The position numbers and the translations under genes are program-made. From the NCBI RefSeq assembly GCF_903903185.1, contig NZ_CAIUXT010000014.1:1-51933 (forward strand): DNA of 51,933 nt. Reading direction: 5' to 3'. Shown here one piece after another: positions 51,114-51,933 of this stretch. How positions within the stretch are numbered: the stretch's first letter is position 1; each line of letters opens with the position of its first letter. The DNA is from an uncultured Rhodoblastus sp. GTDB lineage: Bacteria > Pseudomonadota > Alphaproteobacteria > Rhizobiales > Beijerinckiaceae. A model generated the notes under the pieces. It saw only the letters and a list, made by a program, of their open reading frames with translations. It ran no database searches and was not told the DNA's origin.

Positions 51114-51933
51114 ATGACCTCCGAAATTCACCGGAAGCTTGAAGCCGCCCGTCTCGAAACGCTTGCGCAAATTCTCGAGGCGTCTCCCGACTATCGCGTC
51201 CTGCGCGCTCTCGATATCAAGGCGACTCCTGAGCCCCCGCCGGGCATGTTCGACGATGTTCGGGTTTTAGTCGTCGACGTCGAAACCACCGGTCTTGACG
51301 CCGCCGCCGACACCATCGTCGAGATTGCGGCGCGCCCGATCGTCATGGATTATTTGGGCGCCGTGGTTCACATCGGCGAGGCCGTCGCCTTCTTCCAGGA
51401 CCCGGGATCGCCCTTGCCCCTGGAGATTATCGCGCTGACCGGTTTGACGGATGACGATCTTCGCGGCCAGAACATCGACGATGACGCGGTTCACAAGCTG
51501 TTCGAAAATGCCGAGCTTGTGATCGCCCATAACGCCAACTTCGACCGCCGCTTCATCGAACGCCGCTTTCCATCGCTTCCGCTGCGGCCATGGGCCTGTT
51601 CCTTTGCGGAAATCGACTGGCGGGCCGAAGGTTTCGAAGGCAAGGGCCTCAATGCGTTGCTGATGCAGATCGGACTGTTTCAGCCCGCCGCGCATCGGGC
51701 TGCGAACGACGTCGACGCATTGGTCGGGCTTCTGATGGCCAACCTTTCGGAGGAGCGCACGGTCGTCAAAACTCTCTTCGAGTCCTCGCGCCGGCCGTCG
51801 TTGCTGTTCGAGGCGACGGGCTCCGCCTTCGCGACAAAGGGCGTCTTGCGGGCGCGTGGGTACCAATGGAGTCAAGCCAGCGGGGTCTGGAGCCGCGAGG
51901 TGCAGTTGCCCGAACGTGCAGAGGAAGAATACT
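51114..51933 (+). CDS. DnaQ-family 3'-5' exonuclease (incomplete at window end)
   Basis: The frame is open from the ATG at 51114 to the end of the window (273 codons, no stop). The exonuclease domain shows motif I 'VVDVETTGL' (Asp and Glu), motif II 'AHNANFDRRFIERRF' and motif III 'HRAANDVDALVGLL' (His and Asp), so all the metal-binding acidic residues are present. It resembles the epsilon subunit of DNA polymerase III but has an N-terminal helix and a C-terminal extension ('GVLRARGYQWSQASGVWSREV'). Such stand-alone exonucleases are common on plasmids, ICEs and phages. The role is proofreading-like or DNA processing; the exact substrate is unknown. Confidence 0.85.
   Translation, partial: MTSEIHRKLEAARLETLAQILEASPDYRVLRALDIKATPEPPPGMFDDVRVLVVDVETTGLDAAADTIVEIAARPIVMDYLGAVVHIGEAVAFFQDPGSPLPLEIIALTGLTDDDLRGQNIDDDAVHKLFENAELVIAHNANFDRRFIERRFPSLPLRPWACSFAEIDWRAEGFEGKGLNALLMQIGLFQPAAHRAANDVDALVGLLMANLSEERTVVKTLFESSRRPSLLFEATGSAFATKGVLRARGYQWSQASGVWSREVQLPERAEEEY

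Overview
The window comes from a GC-rich bacterium, most likely an alphaproteobacterium of the Hyphomicrobiales type. That assignment is inferred from codon usage, the form of the denitrification genes and the IS families; there is no rRNA or tRNA gene to confirm it. It splits into a respiratory half (about 1-26,340) and an accessory half (about 26,420 to the end).

The respiratory half is a nearly complete nitrate-to-N2O denitrification cluster. On the plus strand lie a CopD-like membrane protein and norE-norF-norC-norB-norQ-norD (nitric oxide reductase with its assembly factors). A small cupin and nnrS (minus strand) and a Dnr/NnrR-type Crp/Fnr regulator (plus) follow. A minus-strand run then reads narK (a NarK1-NarK2 fusion), narG, narH, narJ, narI, a parvulin, a small gene with a homopolymer frameshift, a DUF2478 gene, nirK (three-domain, with a C-terminal cytochrome c), a NirV-like protein and a SCO1-like copper chaperone. 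A second Crp/Fnr regulator diverges from narK, and two perfect FNR-type boxes lie between them. The Fe-S repair di-iron protein near the left end (RIC/YtfE) protects against nitrosative stress. No nosZ is present. The left edge also holds decayed pieces of queA and of a CBS-domain gene.

The accessory half begins beside a small tyrosine recombinase. It is littered with IS3, IS66 and IS200/IS605 remnants and decayed genes. Its core (about 27.6-47.1 kb) is an unusual locus built around an SrfB-like Hsp70/actin-fold ATPase and an SrfC-like GTPase. Around these are two membrane proteins sharing an N-terminal domain (one carries a trypsin-like protease), a secreted amidase, a secreted TPR protein and a SPOR-like secreted protein. 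There are also four paralogous single-pass membrane proteins with one architecture: a conserved N-terminal domain of about 105 residues, a Pro/Ala-rich linker, one membrane segment, one to three four-cysteine repeats (C-x5-7-C-x4-C-x27-C) and a different C-terminal domain in each. Part of this family arose by a tandem duplication of about 1.58 kb, and an inverted srfB fragment shows that a second copy of the locus once existed. My reading is an envelope-spanning sensing or remodelling system with exchangeable outer domains. No function is proven.

The right end has two linked genes, one broken by an IS200 remnant and one perhaps nuclease-like, then a decayed efflux adaptor gene, an unknown protein and a DnaQ-type exonuclease running off the edge. 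This suggests plasmid- or ICE-like DNA.
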